From NCBI RefSeq assembly GCF_025291715.1, contig NZ_JAMBIZ010000021.1:1-60312 (forward strand): a DNA stretch of 60,312 nucleotides, read 5' to 3'. Position 1 is the stretch's first letter; every line of letters starts with the position of its first letter. Position numbers and translations under genes: made by a program. The notes beneath the pieces are model-generated. The model did not search any database. It was not told where the DNA came from and worked only from the letters and a program-made list of their open reading frames with translations. This stretch comes from Metasolibacillus sp. GTDB lineage: Bacteria > Bacillota > Bacilli > Bacillales_A > Planococcaceae. Of the stretch, positions 18,975-29,400 are shown one piece after another.

Positions 18975-19054
18975 TATGGTTCAGTAGAAAATGTCTAGGT
19001 GCGGATGAATACTTAGATTACTTTTCATTCAGTGGTTGCCCAAAGCCTTCGACG

Positions 19055-19076
19055 CAATTAAGCCAAGGCATAATTG
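19055..19076. repeat. Palindromic intergenic repeat, copy 1
   Basis: CAATTAAGCC-AA-GGCATAATTG is a near-perfect inverted repeat. A related 22-bp palindrome with the same outer arms is at 30022-30043, and both are followed by ATTA. Here it lies just before the stop of the minus-strand esterase, in otherwise gene-free DNA. Confidence 0.55.
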
Positions 19077-19077
19077 A

Positions 19078-19824
19078 TTATTGCCACTTTAACCCTTCGA
19101 AAAAGCGGTATACTTCCTCGAACACAAGCTCTCGCTCTTGCCCTAGTGTTAAAATATGACCAGAATTTACAAATGTTTTAACTGATTTAATGCGAGATTT
19201 CACAGAGCTATAAATAAGGTCTGCGCTTTCGCAATAATATTCATCATCCTGTAAGCCACGTAAAATATGGACGGGTGCTTGAATATTGTCTAGCTTTGCA
19301 CTTGTATCATTAATCATGCCCTGTAAATATTCCAGTGATGGCATTTTGACCGCCTTAGCAATCGTTGATCGATTATCAGTCGTTTCATCAAATGTACCTG
19401 ATAATTTTTTATAATTAATCGTATAGTCAATAACACGATTTTGAAGGCTATCTGTATTTTTGGCAATCGCTGGTGCACTCATAGCAACGATAGCCTTTGT
19501 TGGGCGCTCAGCTCCAAGCTTTAAAGAAAAAATACCACCAAGTGAAACGCCTGCTACAGCAATTTCCTCATAGCCTAGACTGCGTAAAGTGTCATAGCCC
19601 TCGATTACGCTATTCCACCATTCTTTAGGGTTTGTTTGAATTAATGTTGATGGATCACTACCATGCCCTTTATATAATGGTGCATGAACTGTGTAGTTAC
19701 GGTCTGATAAATAACGACCAAGGCGTTTAACATCATTCGTATTTCCTGTGAAACCGTGTAATAATAATACTGCGCGATTACCTGCCTCGATTGTGAAAGG
19801 TTTTGGGGCAACAATTTTCATCAT
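19078..19824 (-). CDS. Carboxylesterase, Est30/YvaK type alpha/beta hydrolase
   Basis: 248 residues. Compact alpha/beta hydrolase with oxyanion LLHGFTG, nucleophile elbow GVSLGG (Ser94), acid in GLQDDEYY (Asp193) and SGHILT (His223). These positions equal the catalytic triad of Geobacillus Est30 (Ser94/Asp193/His223). Cytosolic; hydrolyses short to medium acyl esters. Ribosome site AAAGGAG. Divergent from the LysR gene, with about 175 bp between them. Confidence 0.9.
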   Translation of the reverse strand: MMKIVAPKPFTIEAGNRAVLLLHGFTGNTNDVKRLGRYLSDRNYTVHAPLYKGHGSDPSTLIQTNPKEWWNSVIEGYDTLRSLGYEEIAVAGVSLGGIFSLKLGAERPTKAIVAMSAPAIAKNTDSLQNRVIDYTINYKKLSGTFDETTDNRSTIAKAVKMPSLEYLQGMINDTSAKLDNIQAPVHILRGLQDDEYYCESADLIYSSVKSRIKSVKTFVNSGHILTLGQERELVFEEVYRFFEGLKWQ

Positions 19825-19999
19825 AAAATCTCCTTTATAAATATGACAGTTTTAAGAAAAATGTATTTTAATCATTGTAATTATGTTTATTTTTTGCTAT
19901 GCAATGTTGTTAAAATTATTATAGTCATGAAAAAATATAAATACAATTTATTATTTCTATCATTTTAATTCCATTTAGTTATTAAAAAGGAGCGATCAA

Positions 20000-20893
20000 A
20001 TGGAAATTCAACAATTACATTATTTTAAACTAGTTGCGACATTGCAGCATATGACACAGGCGGCGGAGCAATTAAACATTTCCCAGCCAGCCTTGAGCAA
20101 GTCGATTGCGAATATTGAGCAAGAATTAGGGGTGCCGTTATTTGACAGGCAGGGACGTTCCATTTTTTTAAATCGCTATGGCGCATTATTTTTGGAAAGT
20201 GTAGATATTATTTTAGCTGAGCATAGTAAAGTCATGCAGGAGTTTGCTGAAATTACGAGACCTGGCTATGGTGAGGTTTCTTTTGGATTTATACATACGC
20301 TTGGAATGGAAGTCGTTCCTGACCTGATGGCACGTACGTCAGAAAGATATCCGCATATGCAATTTACATTGACACAGTCGACTTCGCTGCGTTTATTAAA
20401 GCTTTTAGAGGATGGAGATATTGATTTATGCTTATCACAAAAAATCGAATCGAAGCTGCTAGATATTAATTGGGTAGAGCTGTGGACAGAGGAGCTTTTT
20501 GTCATTGTGCCAGAAAATCATCCTTTAGCAGAGCGAGAATATATTCAGCTAGTGGAAATTAAGGACGATCCGTTTATTTCAATTAAGCGAGGCAATTCGC
20601 TACGCCAAATGGTGGATACATTATTTGAGTCTGTCGGGGTTACAACAAATACGACCTTCTCAGCGGAGGAGATGCATACTGTAGCAGGATTTGTTGGCTC
20701 AGGCCTTGGCGTGTCATTGATTCCAAATATTAAAGGCCTAGATCAATTTAATGTTAAAAAACTTAGAATAAGTGAGCCAGCTTGCTTTCGAAAAATTGGG
20801 CTTTCTTGGGTGAAAAATCGCTATATTTCACCAGCGGCAAATGATTTTAAAGACTTTTTAATCGAAACATTAATAAAAGAACAAAATAAATGA
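20000..20893 (+). CDS. LysR-family transcriptional regulator
   Basis: 297 residues. N-terminal winged helix-turn-helix (LHYFKLVATLQHMTQAAEQL..SQPALSKSI) and a periplasmic-binding-like effector domain (from about 90) typical of LysR, close to the CynR/GltC branch. It is divergent from the esterase and 10 bases before a Sel1 gene, so either could be a target; effector unknown. Confidence 0.92.
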   Translation: MEIQQLHYFKLVATLQHMTQAAEQLNISQPALSKSIANIEQELGVPLFDRQGRSIFLNRYGALFLESVDIILAEHSKVMQEFAEITRPGYGEVSFGFIHTLGMEVVPDLMARTSERYPHMQFTLTQSTSLRLLKLLEDGDIDLCLSQKIESKLLDINWVELWTEELFVIVPENHPLAEREYIQLVEIKDDPFISIKRGNSLRQMVDTLFESVGVTTNTTFSAEEMHTVAGFVGSGLGVSLIPNIKGLDQFNVKKLRISEPACFRKIGLSWVKNRYISPAANDFKDFLIETLIKEQNK

Positions 20894-20903
20894 GGTGAGT
20901 GAT

Positions 20904-21716
20904 TTGTTGCAATTATTAGCTGAATTACCAGCAGAAGAGCGTGCATATTGGCTGGAGCAATTAGAAATGGGAGAGCGTGGTGAACGACCTGCGATTTATA
21001 AGCTGATTGAGCTATGTGAAAATAATGCTTGGCATAGTGAAAAGGTATTTTGGCTTCAACAAATAGGGGATGAGGCAGAGGCACAATATGCGCTTGCGAA
21101 TCATTATTTTATGGAAGGCAATGAAGAGAAAGCCTTCTACTATTACGAAAAAGCTGCACTGCAACAGCATGCGGATGCTGCCAATAATTTAGCTGACATG
21201 TATTTGAATGGTGAAGGAGTAGCAACAAATGAACGACTAGCATTTCATTGGTTTATGAAGGCGGCAGAGGCAGGGGTAGTAGAGGCAATGTTTACGCTAG
21301 GCATTATGTATGAGCAAGGTCTAGGGCAGGAAGTGAATGAAGTGAGCGCATTGCACTACTACATAAGCTCGGCAAATGGCGGATATGTAGAGGCACAATA
21401 TCAGGTAGGGATGATTTATTTAGAAGGCTTACTTGGACAACAGCAAAATTTACAAAAGGCGATTATCTTTTTTGAAATGGCCGCCCAGCAACATCATGTC
21501 GATGCATTGTTTAATTTAGGCTATATTTTTGCGGAGCCGCAGTACCGTATGCAAGATGGAGTAAAAGCGATGCATTACTTTAAAAGAGCTGCTTTATTAG
21601 GTGATACATCAGCAAAATGGCAGCTTGTGCAACATTATGAAAATGGCGTACTTGTTGAACGAAATGAGGATGAAGCACAAAAATGGAAGCAGTCTATAAA
21701 TCAAAAACTGCAATAG
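20904..21716 (+). CDS. Sel1-repeat (TPR-like) protein
   Basis: About 270 residues. The likely start is TTG 20904, six bases after TGAGGTG that overlaps the end of the LysR gene; an in-frame GTG at 20895 lies inside that ribosome site. Five or six Sel1 repeats of about 36 residues, recognisable by A-x-x-x-L-x-x-Y/M-Y-x-x-G-x-G-V, form a helical solenoid for protein-protein contacts. No signal peptide. Translationally coupled to the LysR regulator. Confidence 0.85.
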   Translation: MLQLLAELPAEERAYWLEQLEMGERGERPAIYKLIELCENNAWHSEKVFWLQQIGDEAEAQYALANHYFMEGNEEKAFYYYEKAALQQHADAANNLADMYLNGEGVATNERLAFHWFMKAAEAGVVEAMFTLGIMYEQGLGQEVNEVSALHYYISSANGGYVEAQYQVGMIYLEGLLGQQQNLQKAIIFFEMAAQQHHVDALFNLGYIFAEPQYRMQDGVKAMHYFKRAALLGDTSAKWQLVQHYENGVLVERNEDEAQKWKQSINQKLQ

Positions 21717-21997
21717 CCAATTTTTATGATATCTACTAGTGAAATAGGGTCGTCATTATATATATATGTTGATTCTATATACCTATTTATTGGTTGTTTT
21801 GGAAAGGGTATAATATACTGAAAATTTATAATCATTATTGCCAAATGTTTAAAAAATCATAAAAATGTGAAATAAACTATAAAAGTGTGTTTTTTTGAAG
21901 TGATTGTCGTTTGAACTTGATTCAGCAACCTTTCCTAGGTGAAAGTCCTGTTTCAAAATAGAACAATAAAAAATAAGATGATGTGGATGTGATAAGG

Positions 21998-22483
21998 ATG
22001 AGCGAGCAAATACCATTACAAAAAGGCAGCGAAAATCAAAACTTACGTGATTTACAAAGAATTTTGCTAGAGCAGCAGGAGGATATTACGTCCTTATGTA
22101 CAGTTATTGAACAGTTAAGAATACTGGAACAAAGCATTTACAATCAGAATCAACAGCAAAACATGCATATGCTCATGCAAATGCAGAAAAGACAACAGCA
22201 GCGCTTTCAGCATCTAGATCAGCTTATTTTTACGAATAGACGCCATCTGAAAAAAGGTCAAATTACGGATAGTAGCATCATCACATACAGTAAAGAAGTG
22301 AGAAAGATGGAGGCGGGTGTTCGCACTTTACGTTTATATTGTGAAGATGTAGTAGAAATGACATCAATAGACTATACGAAGCCTAACCGAGCAATGGAGA
22401 GAATTTATTATTTTGATAAACGTTCAACATCTTTACAAGTAGAAATTCACCTATTAAGAGAAAACATCGATAAAATACAATAA
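21998..22483 (+). CDS. Hypothetical Gln-rich coiled-coil protein
   Basis: 161 residues from ATG 21998; GTG 21983 in the same frame is an alternative, and neither has a strong ribosome site. Mostly helical and rich in Gln, Met and Leu ([19 protein letters not shown]), suggesting a coiled coil. No membrane segment. It precedes the HemAT oxygen-sensing transducer by about 20 bases and may share its transcript. Function unknown. The 280 bp before it are AT-rich and hold a possible small hairpin (CTTTC-CTAGGT-GAAAG near 21931-21948), nothing I can name. Confidence 0.65.
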   Translation: MSEQIPLQKGSENQNLRDLQRILLEQQEDITSLCTVIEQLRILEQSIYNQNQQQNMHMLMQMQKRQQQRFQHLDQLIFTNRRHLKKGQITDSSIITYSKEVRKMEAGVRTLRLYCEDVVEMTSIDYTKPNRAMERIYYFDKRSTSLQVEIHLLRENIDKIQ

Positions 22484-22505
22484 TTTTGTAGAAATGGGTG
22501 TTGCT

Positions 22506-23789
22506 ATGTTCATGAGAAAAAAAGAAAAGATGGAGCGCATACATCTTGATAATCTTTCTGTAGAAATGCGTATGGATACTACAATTGCAAAGCAAATTGA
22601 AATGTTGCAAATGACAGAGAGTGATTTGAAGTTTTTAAAAGCTTTCCAACCGTATGTAGAGCAAAACATTGAGGGAATCGTAGGTCATTTTTATCGTTCA
22701 ATTGGTATGGAAACAAGCTTAATGAAAATTATTGATGATAATAGTTCTATAGAGCGATTAAAAACGACGCTCAAAAAACATATTGGAGAAATGTTCAACG
22801 GTCAAATTGATGAGCAGTTTTTTTTAACACGACAACGAATTGCCCAAGTACATGTGCATATTGGCTTACCAACTAAATATTATATTGGAGCATTCCAAAA
22901 TTTGTTTATAAGTTTAATGGAAATTGTACAACAAAAAATTGAACATCCTGAGGATCAGTTTGCTACATTACGTGCAATTTCAAAAATATTAAACTTTGAG
23001 CAACAAATTGTGTTAGAAGAGTTTGAAAATGTTGTACAAAAGGCCAAGCTTAGACATGAGGAACAAAAGCAATATATTAGCCAACAAATTATTGGAGCTA
23101 CAGAAAATTTAGTAGCTATTTCGGAGCAAACCTCCGCATCTGTTCATCAATTGCATCAGCAATCAGAAGACGTTGTACATTATGCTGAGGAAGCTTTACA
23201 AATTTCAAGCGAGGCAAAAAACCGAGCGCAAGAGGGGAACATTCAAATTAAACAATCGCTACAGCAAATGGAGCAAATTATTCACTCCGTTGAGGAAATT
23301 GCAGGAGATGTGAATGAGCTCGTAGCGATTTCAAAGGAAATGGAAGGCATTATCGCCATTGTAACAAACATTGCTGACCAAACTAATTTGCTGTCCTTAA
23401 ATGCAGCGATAGAAGCGGCACGTGCAGGCGAAGCAGGTAAAGGGTTTAGCATTGTTGCAGGTGAAGTGCGAAATTTGTCGGAACAGACAAAGCAATCTAC
23501 TAAAAATGTAGCTACTTTACTACAAAGCTCAAATATTCAAACTGAAAAATTACTAAATTCTATGCAACGTATACAAACAGCGGTATCCTTAGGGGAGCAA
23601 GGCTTAGCAACAACTGCCCAAAGATTTACGCAAATTTTATCAGCGATGGAAGAGCAGCAACAAAAAAATAGCTTAGTTGGTCAAGAAGTACATGTGATTG
23701 GTCAAGTAATAGACGATTTAGGATCGACATTTAACGAAGTGTCACACTCTGTAGATTCATTAGCAACAGTTGCGAAGGATTTAGTATAA
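22506..23789 (+). CDS. hemAT: HemAT-type soluble heme aerotaxis transducer
   Basis: About 427 residues; ATG 22506 is preferred (GGGTG just upstream), with ATG 22494 also possible. N-terminal globin-coupled sensor with proximal heme His116 in QVHVHIGLP, distal Tyr63 in HFYRS and Thr88 in LKTTLKKHI, matching B. subtilis HemAT His123/Tyr70/Thr95. The C-terminal half is a methyl-accepting signalling coiled coil with the hairpin [20 protein letters not shown]. No membrane helices. It binds O2 and signals through CheA/CheW. Confidence 0.93.
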   Translation: MFMRKKEKMERIHLDNLSVEMRMDTTIAKQIEMLQMTESDLKFLKAFQPYVEQNIEGIVGHFYRSIGMETSLMKIIDDNSSIERLKTTLKKHIGEMFNGQIDEQFFLTRQRIAQVHVHIGLPTKYYIGAFQNLFISLMEIVQQKIEHPEDQFATLRAISKILNFEQQIVLEEFENVVQKAKLRHEEQKQYISQQIIGATENLVAISEQTSASVHQLHQQSEDVVHYAEEALQISSEAKNRAQEGNIQIKQSLQQMEQIIHSVEEIAGDVNELVAISKEMEGIIAIVTNIADQTNLLSLNAAIEAARAGEAGKGFSIVAGEVRNLSEQTKQSTKNVATLLQSSNIQTEKLLNSMQRIQTAVSLGEQGLATTAQRFTQILSAMEEQQQKNSLVGQEVHVIGQVIDDLGSTFNEVSHSVDSLATVAKDLV

Positions 23790-23799
23790 ATACTTACCG

Positions 23800-23853
23800 A
23801 AAAGCTGAGGATGTTGGAAAAGCAAAACTTTTTCTAACACTTCAGCTTTTTTA
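23800..23853 (+). terminator. Terminator of hemAT
   Basis: AAAGCTGAGGATGTTGGAAAA pairs imperfectly with TTTTTCTAACACTTCAGCTTT, followed by T residues. Confidence 0.85.
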
Positions 23854-23912
23854 TGTTGGATTTCACGTATATTATAGTATAAAGAGATTAACTGTGAACA
23901 GGAGAACATGTT

Positions 23913-24728
23913 ATGAAAAACATTGTGATGATTTTAGGTGCATCCATATTAGTAGCGTTTGCTTATAATTTTTTGTTAATCCCACATGAAATATTAAGTG
24001 GAGGCTTAAGCGGGATTGCGATTTTGCTTGGGATTGTGACGCCAATTAATACGGGGATATTAAATTTACTACTCAACTTGCCGTTACTGATTTTAGGGGT
24101 AATTAAGCTAGGGAAGCGATTTATTAGCTATACGATTTTATCGGTTGTTGTCTTATCTGTTAGCTTATATGTTATTCCAATACATAAGGCGACAGAGGAC
24201 CCTATTTTGGCATCTTTATTTGGAGGGGTCATTGTTGGGCTTGGTGTTGGTTTGATTTTTAGAGCATCTGGGTCATCAGGGGGCTTCGATATTGTAGCAA
24301 TGCTTTTAAGCCGCAAGCGTGATTTTCCGCTTGGCGTCCTGATTTCTGCAATGAATGGTATAGTTGTTGCTTTTTCAGGCTTTATTTTTAGCTGGGATGC
24401 AGCATTGCTAACGCTCGTCTCTATATATGCAACAGGTAAGGTAGTTGACACTGTTCATACAAGTCATATTAAGCTAACGCTAATGATTATTACGAGCAAG
24501 GGAGAGGAAATGAAGGAGCAGCTACTAACGAATTTATATCGCGGTGTCACAATTATGGATGCAGAAGGTGCTTATTCAGGTGAAGGGCGCAAAGTGTTGA
24601 TGACCGTTATTACTCGTTATCAGCTTGCTGAAGTTCGGCACATTATTAAGCAGGCTGATGCAAAAGCTTTTGTTAATATATTGCAAACGACAGAGGTTAT
24701 TGGCATGTTTGATCGCAGCGCGAAATAA
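23913..24728 (+). CDS. yitT: YitT-family membrane protein (DUF161/DUF2179)
   Basis: 271 residues. About five or six membrane helices in the first 175 residues, including the family motif LSGGLSGIAILLG and GSSGGFDI, then a cytosolic DUF2179 domain (TLMIITSKGEEMKEQLL..GVTIMDAEGAYSG). Transport or channel role is suspected for the family but not established. Several paralogues are usual in Bacillaceae, so the yitT symbol denotes family rather than proven orthology. Confidence 0.85.
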   Translation: MKNIVMILGASILVAFAYNFLLIPHEILSGGLSGIAILLGIVTPINTGILNLLLNLPLLILGVIKLGKRFISYTILSVVVLSVSLYVIPIHKATEDPILASLFGGVIVGLGVGLIFRASGSSGGFDIVAMLLSRKRDFPLGVLISAMNGIVVAFSGFIFSWDAALLTLVSIYATGKVVDTVHTSHIKLTLMIITSKGEEMKEQLLTNLYRGVTIMDAEGAYSGEGRKVLMTVITRYQLAEVRHIIKQADAKAFVNILQTTEVIGMFDRSAK

Positions 24729-24808
24729 TCGTAGCTATTTTGTCACAGAACAAGCGAATAATATAAAGTACAATGAAAGAAATGGATGTTTCGCAAGGAG
24801 AGAGGATC

Positions 24809-26182
24809 ATGAAAACAATCGTAGTGATTGGTGGAGGCATTACAGGGCTTTCGACAATGCATTATATAGCGCAGCAAAATATTGATGCAAAGCTTATTCT
24901 TATCGAAGGAAATCAGGAGCTAGGTGGAAAAATTCGCTCACAGCAAATCGGGGAATTTATTATGGAAACAGGCGCAGATTCGATTGTGGCACGCCATCCA
25001 GGAGTGCTTGATTTAGTGCGTGAAGTGCAGTTCGAAGGTGAGCTCGTATATAATGCAACAGGCATCTCTTATATTCATACAAACAATGAATTGCATGCCA
25101 TTCCAGCAGGCTCGACATTCGGCATTCCAATGAGCGAAGAATCGTTAATGGCTAGCACTTTATTAACTGCTGAAGAAAAGCAACGTGTATTACAGGACGC
25201 AGAAATAGCGAATGATCGTTTTACGAAGGAAAGCTCAATTGGCGAGTTTTTAGAGTATTTTTTAGGTGAAGGAATCGTGCATAAGCAAATTGCACCAGTG
25301 CTAGCAGGCGTTTATTCAGGCAATTTATATGAATTATCAGTGGCATCAACACTCCCTTATTTAGTTGACTATAAAAATAACTACGGTAGCATCATGGCTG
25401 GCTTCAAGGCACATCGTGAGCAATTTGAAAAGGCAGCAGATAAAAAGTTTATTTCATTCCAAAAGGGCATGTCAGATTTTATTCATCATATTGAGAAAAG
25501 TTTAACACAGGTGGAATTTAAAAAAGGTATCAATGTAACAGCTATTGCACAAGCTGATGCACGTTATACGATTGCGTTAAGCAACGGAGAAGCGGTCGAG
25601 GCGGATATTATCGTCTTAGCTGTGCCGAATGAAACGGTAAAGCACCTGTTAGTAAAGGAAGAGATTGCTCCACATTTCGAGCAATTTACAAATGGCTCAG
25701 CTCTTACATTATATGCAGGCTTTCATGTGTCAGATTCGGTACTGCCTGCGGATGGAACAGGCTTTATCGTTTCGCATAATAGCGATTTGTTATGCAATGC
25801 ATCAACTTGGACGAGCCGTAAATGGGCGCATACTTCCGCAAATGGCAACCTGCTAGTACGTCTATTTTATAAAGATAGCAACCCGCGCTATGAAGAGCTT
25901 GTGGCAATGTCGGATGAGCAGTTAACAGAAATTGCTTTACAAGATATTAAGCTAAGCTTAAATATTGAGGACAAGCCAACTGTCATCAACATTACTAAAT
26001 GGATCAATAAAATGCCACGCTATGACCTCGCACATCGCGATGCTTTGCAAGCAGTGGAGCAGAAAATGACTGAGTATTATCCAAACGTGCTATTAGCTGG
26101 ATGCTCGTATTATGGTGTAGGGATTGGCGCATGTATTCAAAATGGTCGGGTGATAGCGGAGAAAGTTAAACACTTACTATAG
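24809..26182 (+). CDS. cgoX: Coproporphyrinogen III oxidase (HemY-type)
   Basis: 457 residues from ATG 24809, which follows AAGGAGAG; an in-frame ATG 36 bases upstream lacks a ribosome site. N-terminal FAD-binding GGGITGLS, then the HemG/HemY layout with a middle substrate domain and the C-terminal GCSYYGVGIGACIQNGR dinucleotide-closing motif. In Firmicutes this enzyme oxidises coproporphyrinogen III to coproporphyrin III in the coproporphyrin-dependent heme pathway. Alone here, not beside hemE/hemH. It ends at a terminator. Confidence 0.92.
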   Translation: MKTIVVIGGGITGLSTMHYIAQQNIDAKLILIEGNQELGGKIRSQQIGEFIMETGADSIVARHPGVLDLVREVQFEGELVYNATGISYIHTNNELHAIPAGSTFGIPMSEESLMASTLLTAEEKQRVLQDAEIANDRFTKESSIGEFLEYFLGEGIVHKQIAPVLAGVYSGNLYELSVASTLPYLVDYKNNYGSIMAGFKAHREQFEKAADKKFISFQKGMSDFIHHIEKSLTQVEFKKGINVTAIAQADARYTIALSNGEAVEADIIVLAVPNETVKHLLVKEEIAPHFEQFTNGSALTLYAGFHVSDSVLPADGTGFIVSHNSDLLCNASTWTSRKWAHTSANGNLLVRLFYKDSNPRYEELVAMSDEQLTEIALQDIKLSLNIEDKPTVINITKWINKMPRYDLAHRDALQAVEQKMTEYYPNVLLAGCSYYGVGIGACIQNGRVIAEKVKHLL

Positions 26183-26201
26183 GTATAGAGAAAAATATAA
26201 A

Positions 26202-26236
26202 GAACACACAGAGTGATTGACTTTGTGTGTTTTTTG
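26202..26236 (+). terminator. Terminator of cgoX
   Basis: AACACACAGAGT pairs with ACTTTGTGTGTT, then TTTTTG. Confidence 0.85.
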
Positions 26237-26420
26237 TCTTTGCTAGTGAAGTTTTTATTTGCTTTTAAGGAATGTAGATTACTCACGAAAAAAAATAAAT
26301 ATTTTTTTATTTACGTATTTTTTAACTAAAATTTAACCTTTGTCGTATATAATGAAAAAAAACAAAATTTATACGAATATTCTGATAATTAAAGTAGATA
26401 AATATTAAGGAGGAATTTAG

Positions 26421-29400
26421 ATGGAAAGAAGCAGAAAAAGCTTTATTTATTTGCTTATTGTATTACTAGCATTTGTCAATGTACCAATATCGACGTATGC
26501 TTCGACAGATGATGCAGTAGCGCCAATGATTACGGCACAGTCAACCCATCAAATGGTCGTTGTGAACGACAGTAGAACACTTAGTGTAACCGCAACTGTA
26601 GCTGATGGAGGTACATTAAGCTATCAATGGTATAGTCATACAATGAACAGCAATAGCGGAGGTACAGCGATTAATGGTGCAACAAGTGCAACCTATACTG
26701 TACCAACAAGTGTATTAGGAGATACTTTTTATTATGTAGTCATTACAAATACAAATAACAGTGTGAGCGGTATACAAACAGCAACCACAGCAAGTAATGC
26801 GGCTCGTGTCAGAGTGCATGAACAAGCAACCTTCACTGTTTCGGACACAGAATGGACATTCCCTGCATTGACAGTGGGTTATACAACAGCGCAGGTAATT
26901 CCAATCAAAAAAAATATTACATTAACAAAGGTTGGTGTTGGCGCAATTGACAATGTAGCTGTTAGTTTTAGCGAAGGAGCAAACAGTAGCTTTATGACAG
27001 GCACAGTACGACCAGATGCACTTGATGATGGTACGTTATCTGCTGTGATGATGGTGTTTCCGAAGCAGGGCTTAGCAGCAGGGACATATACAGAAACCGT
27101 CACAATTACGGCTGATGCTGTCTTGAGTCAGAGCTTTCAAGTGAGCATTACAATTCATTCATTAGTAAATGCGGAAACACCTGTAATTCAGACACAGCCG
27201 AGCGATCAAACGACACTTGTAAATGGCAGTAGAACACTTAGTGTAGCCACAGCAGTAGCTGATGGAGGCACATTAAGCTATCAATGGTATAGTCATACAA
27301 TGAACAGTAATAGCGGTGGTACGGCGATTGCAGATGCAACGAGTGCGACATACAATATACCAACAAATATAGTAGGTACAACTTATTATTATGTGGTCAT
27401 TACTAACACGAATAACAGTGTAAATGGTACCAAGACGGCAACAGTAACAAGTAGGGCTGCACGTGCTCTTGTACACGATCCACCTACATTTACTGTTTCA
27501 GAAACAGCATGGACATTTCCAGCATTAACAGTAGGCTATACAGGTACGCAGGTCAATGCTATTAAGAGAAATGTGATATTAACAAAAGTTGGACCAGGGA
27601 TTATTGAAAATGTAGCTGTGCATTTTAGTGGTGGTGCAAGTAGCAGCTTTATGACAGGCACAGTACGACCAGATGCACTTGGTGATGGTACGTTATCTGC
27701 TGTGATGATGGTGTTTCCGAAGCAGGGCTTGACAGCAGGAACATATACAGAAACGGTAACTGTCACAGCTGATGGAGGGTTAAGTGAAAGCTTCCAAGTT
27801 AGCATTACGATAAATTCGTTGATGAGTGCAGAAATTCCAACGATTACAGTGCAACCAAATCATCAAACAATACCTGTAAATGGAAGTGGTACACTAAGTA
27901 CTGTAGCAACAGTAGCGGATGGTGGTACTTTGAGTTATCAATGGTACAGTCATACAACGAACAGTAATAGTGGTGGTACAGCGATTGCAGGTGCAACGAA
28001 TGCGACATACATTATACCAACAAATGTAGTAGGTACAACTTATTATTATGTGGTTATTACCAACACTAATAACAGCGTAAATGGTACAAAAGTAGTCACA
28101 ATAACAAGTAATGTGGCAGAAATTAAAGTAGAGCCATTAGTTGAGCATACAGTAACTTTTAATTTAACTGGTGGTAGTATGACAGACCCAGCTAATGTGA
28201 TCGTGATTTATGGACAGAAAATAAACAAACCAGGAGATCCTATAAAAGCAGGGTATACATTTGTTGGCTGGTATAAGGATAGTAACCTTAATGCTGCATG
28301 GGATTTTACGACAGATGTAGTGACAGGAAATACAGTGCTATATGCAAAATGGCTAGCAGTGATTGTGCCACCTAATGACAATATCAATAATACGAACACC
28401 GAGGGTCCTCTTTCAACAACTGAACAGTTAATGGTAAATGTACAGTTAGGTGAGGGAACAGAAGTGTCTCAATTAACGATTAACCGAACAACTAATGCAG
28501 ATGGTACAGTACAAGATCAGGTTATTTTGACTAGTCAAAGTATCAGAGACGCCCTACTAAAATTACAAGGAACACAAAAAAAGGAAATTTATATTGTGTT
28601 GCCAACAGATACAGTGAATCAAGTTCAACAAACGATAGTTACTGTACCATTAACGGTGCTATCTATGTTAAAAGAGGAACAAATTCACTTAGGAATTGTG
28701 TCTGATGATGTGAAAATAGATATACCGCAAAGCTCGCTACAGTCCTTTGAGCAAGAGTTGTATTTCCGTATCGTGCCAGTAAGAGGAGAGGAAGTACAGC
28801 AATTGCAAGGAAGAGCAAGAACAGAGGAGCTGGTTAGACAATTGCTTGGCAATGCAAATGTGACATTGCTTGGACAACCAATGTCAATTGAAACGAATAT
28901 GCAAAATCATCCTGTGACATTAACATTGCCATTACCACAAGATGTGACGCAGGAGCAATTAGAAAATCTAGCAATCTATATCGAGCATAGTGATGGTACG
29001 AAAGAGGGGATATATGGAGATTTAGTAGATTTCAAAGGAGATACACTAGGTATTCAATTTGAGGTAAGGAAATTTTCAACATTTTCGATTGTGCATGTAC
29101 CACAGCAAGAGAACAAAGTATCTATACCGTATATTCAAGGCTATGCAGATGGAACATTCCGCCCAGATGTAGCTGTGACAAGAGCACAAATGGCAAGTAT
29201 GTTGGCACGTTATTTAACAAATAATACAATCCCAACAGTGCAAGTAAGTTTTAAAGACACAAATCAGCACGGTGCGAAAGATGCTATCGAGTTTGTAAAA
29301 TCGCAAGGTTTGTTCCAAGGAACAACAGCCACAACATTTAATCCGAATGGTACAATAACAAGAGCACAAATGGCAGCAGTAACAATGAGATGGATTGAGC

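Noticed and set aside
21890-21980. Possible riboswitch-like leader before the coiled-coil/hemAT genes
   Set aside because: The sequence (CAGCAACC..AGGTGAAAGTCCTG) looks structured but does not fit c-di-GMP, cobalamin, TPP or SAM consensus.
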